Below, one piece after another: positions 63,444 to 64,000 of a stretch of DNA of 64,000 nucleotides. The stretch's first letter is position 1. Each line of letters begins with the position of its first letter. The notes under the pieces were generated by a model. That model was not told the DNA's origin. It did not search any database and worked only from the letters and a program-made list of their open reading frames with translations. A program made the position numbers and the translations under genes. Source of the stretch: Paenibacillus agricola (GTDB lineage: Bacteria > Bacillota > Bacilli > Paenibacillales > NBRC-103111); NCBI RefSeq assembly GCF_011440305.1, contig NZ_JAAOIW010000005.1, positions 372,001-436,000 on the forward strand. Direction: 5' to 3'.

Positions 63444-64000
63444 TGCGTCCCCTCCTTGTCGGCAAACAAATGACAGGCAACGAAATGGCCTGGTTCCACT
63501 TCTTTCAGCAATGGCATTTCAACGCCGCACACCGGCTGTACATGCGGACAGCGGCTTTGAAACGGGCACCCTGCGGGAGGATTGATCGGGCTGGGCAGAT
63601 CTCCCTCCAAGAGCGTCCTGTTTCGGGCAGCCTCAGGATTAGGTATGGGAATCGCATTCATCAAGGCAATGGAATATGGATGTAACGTATTGCTGAAGAG
63701 CTCATGCTTGGAAGCGAGCTCCACGACCTTGCCCAAATACATGACCATAATGCGGTCGCTAATATGCTTGACCACACTCATGTCATGGGAAACAAACAAA
63801 TAGGTCAGACGGAATTCTTTTTGCATTTTTTTAAACAGATTTAATATTTGTGCCTGTACCGACATATCCAGAGCGGAAACAGGCTCATCACAAATCACGA
63901 ATTCCGGCCCCAGTACCAGCGCCCGGGCAATGCCGATACGCTGCCGTTGCCCGCCACTGAACTCATGCGGATACTTGCTGAGCGCATCCTCCGGGATGCT
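63440..64000 (-). CDS. OppF/DppF-type ABC transporter ATP-binding protein, 5' end missing
   Basis: 187 codons are visible and the frame continues beyond the right edge. The signature FSGGQRQR, Walker B EFVICDEP and the H-loop ([12 protein letters not shown]) are present. The C-terminal oligopeptide extension with cysteines (GCPFQSRC) is complete. Walker A lies outside the window. A binding protein and a second ATPase probably lie upstream. Confidence 0.9.
   Translation of the reverse strand, partial: SIPEDALSKYPHEFSGGQRQRIGIARALVLGPEFVICDEPVSALDMSVQAQILNLFKKMQKEFRLTYLFVSHDMSVVKHISDRIMVMYLGKVVELASKHELFSNTLHPYSIALMNAIPIPNPEAARNRTLLEGDLPSPINPPAGCPFQSRCPHVQPVCGVEMPLLKEVEPGHFVACHLFADKEGTQ

Noticed and set aside
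1-64000. CRISPR arrays, rRNA or tRNA genes, known riboswitches, prophage genes
   Set aside because: I saw no regular spaced repeats, tRNA-like folds, T-box or riboswitch cores, or phage structural genes. Without computation, small non-coding RNAs could be missed.

Overview
The window reads as chromosome of a spore-forming, soil-type Firmicute, most likely Paenibacillus. The evidence is two GerA-type germinant receptor operons, a SpoVB-like flippase, a very long membrane-anchored AraC regulator beside an LplB/LplC-type sugar transporter, many AraC and SDR genes, strong AAGGAGG ribosome sites and lipobox binding proteins. There is no rRNA, tRNA, CRISPR array or intact transposon.

Left part, 1-18 kb. 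A glycan-utilisation locus runs leftward: a membrane AraC regulator, two permeases, a lipoprotein binding protein, a GH42 beta-galactosidase and a GH67-like hydrolase cut by the window edge. Next come an SDR, an AraC regulator and a complete oppABCDF operon, also leftward. The opp leader carries a small, well-initiated ORF whose codons run through a terminator-like hairpin.

Middle part, 18-41 kb. A rightward ger operon (A-C-B plus a small two-helix D-type protein) is followed by a SHOCT protein and an interrupted small gene. Then comes a leftward sugar-ABC locus: LacI, SDR, binding protein, two permeases and two VOC proteins. Three matching 14-bp LacI-type operators lie around the LacI and SDR genes. 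A GH43 gene faces its own AraC gene. A second ger operon (B-A-C, leftward) and a catabolic operon (GPH symporter, Gfo/Idh oxidoreductase, sugar isomerase), facing an AraC gene, follow.

Right part, 41-64 kb. Small regulator/enzyme pairs alternate with debris: AraC/quinone oxidoreductase, LysR/tautomerase, MerR/SDR and WYL. There are also a double-PAS chemoreceptor, an esterase, SpoVB-like, amidase, DUF421, DUF3189, EVE and YceI proteins. Between them lie decayed fragments of IS91, IS21, IS4-like and Tn554-like elements, a group II intron reverse transcriptase, and broken SDR, WYL, DinB and deacetylase genes. The window ends in a peptide-type ABC transporter operon carrying a glycerophosphodiesterase.

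I saw no clearly new defence or biosynthetic system. The strongest leads are the opp leader ORF/terminator, the LacI operator set with its VOC-linked sugar transporter, the MerR dyad, and the permuted WYL-SDR relic at 58.3-59.5 kb.
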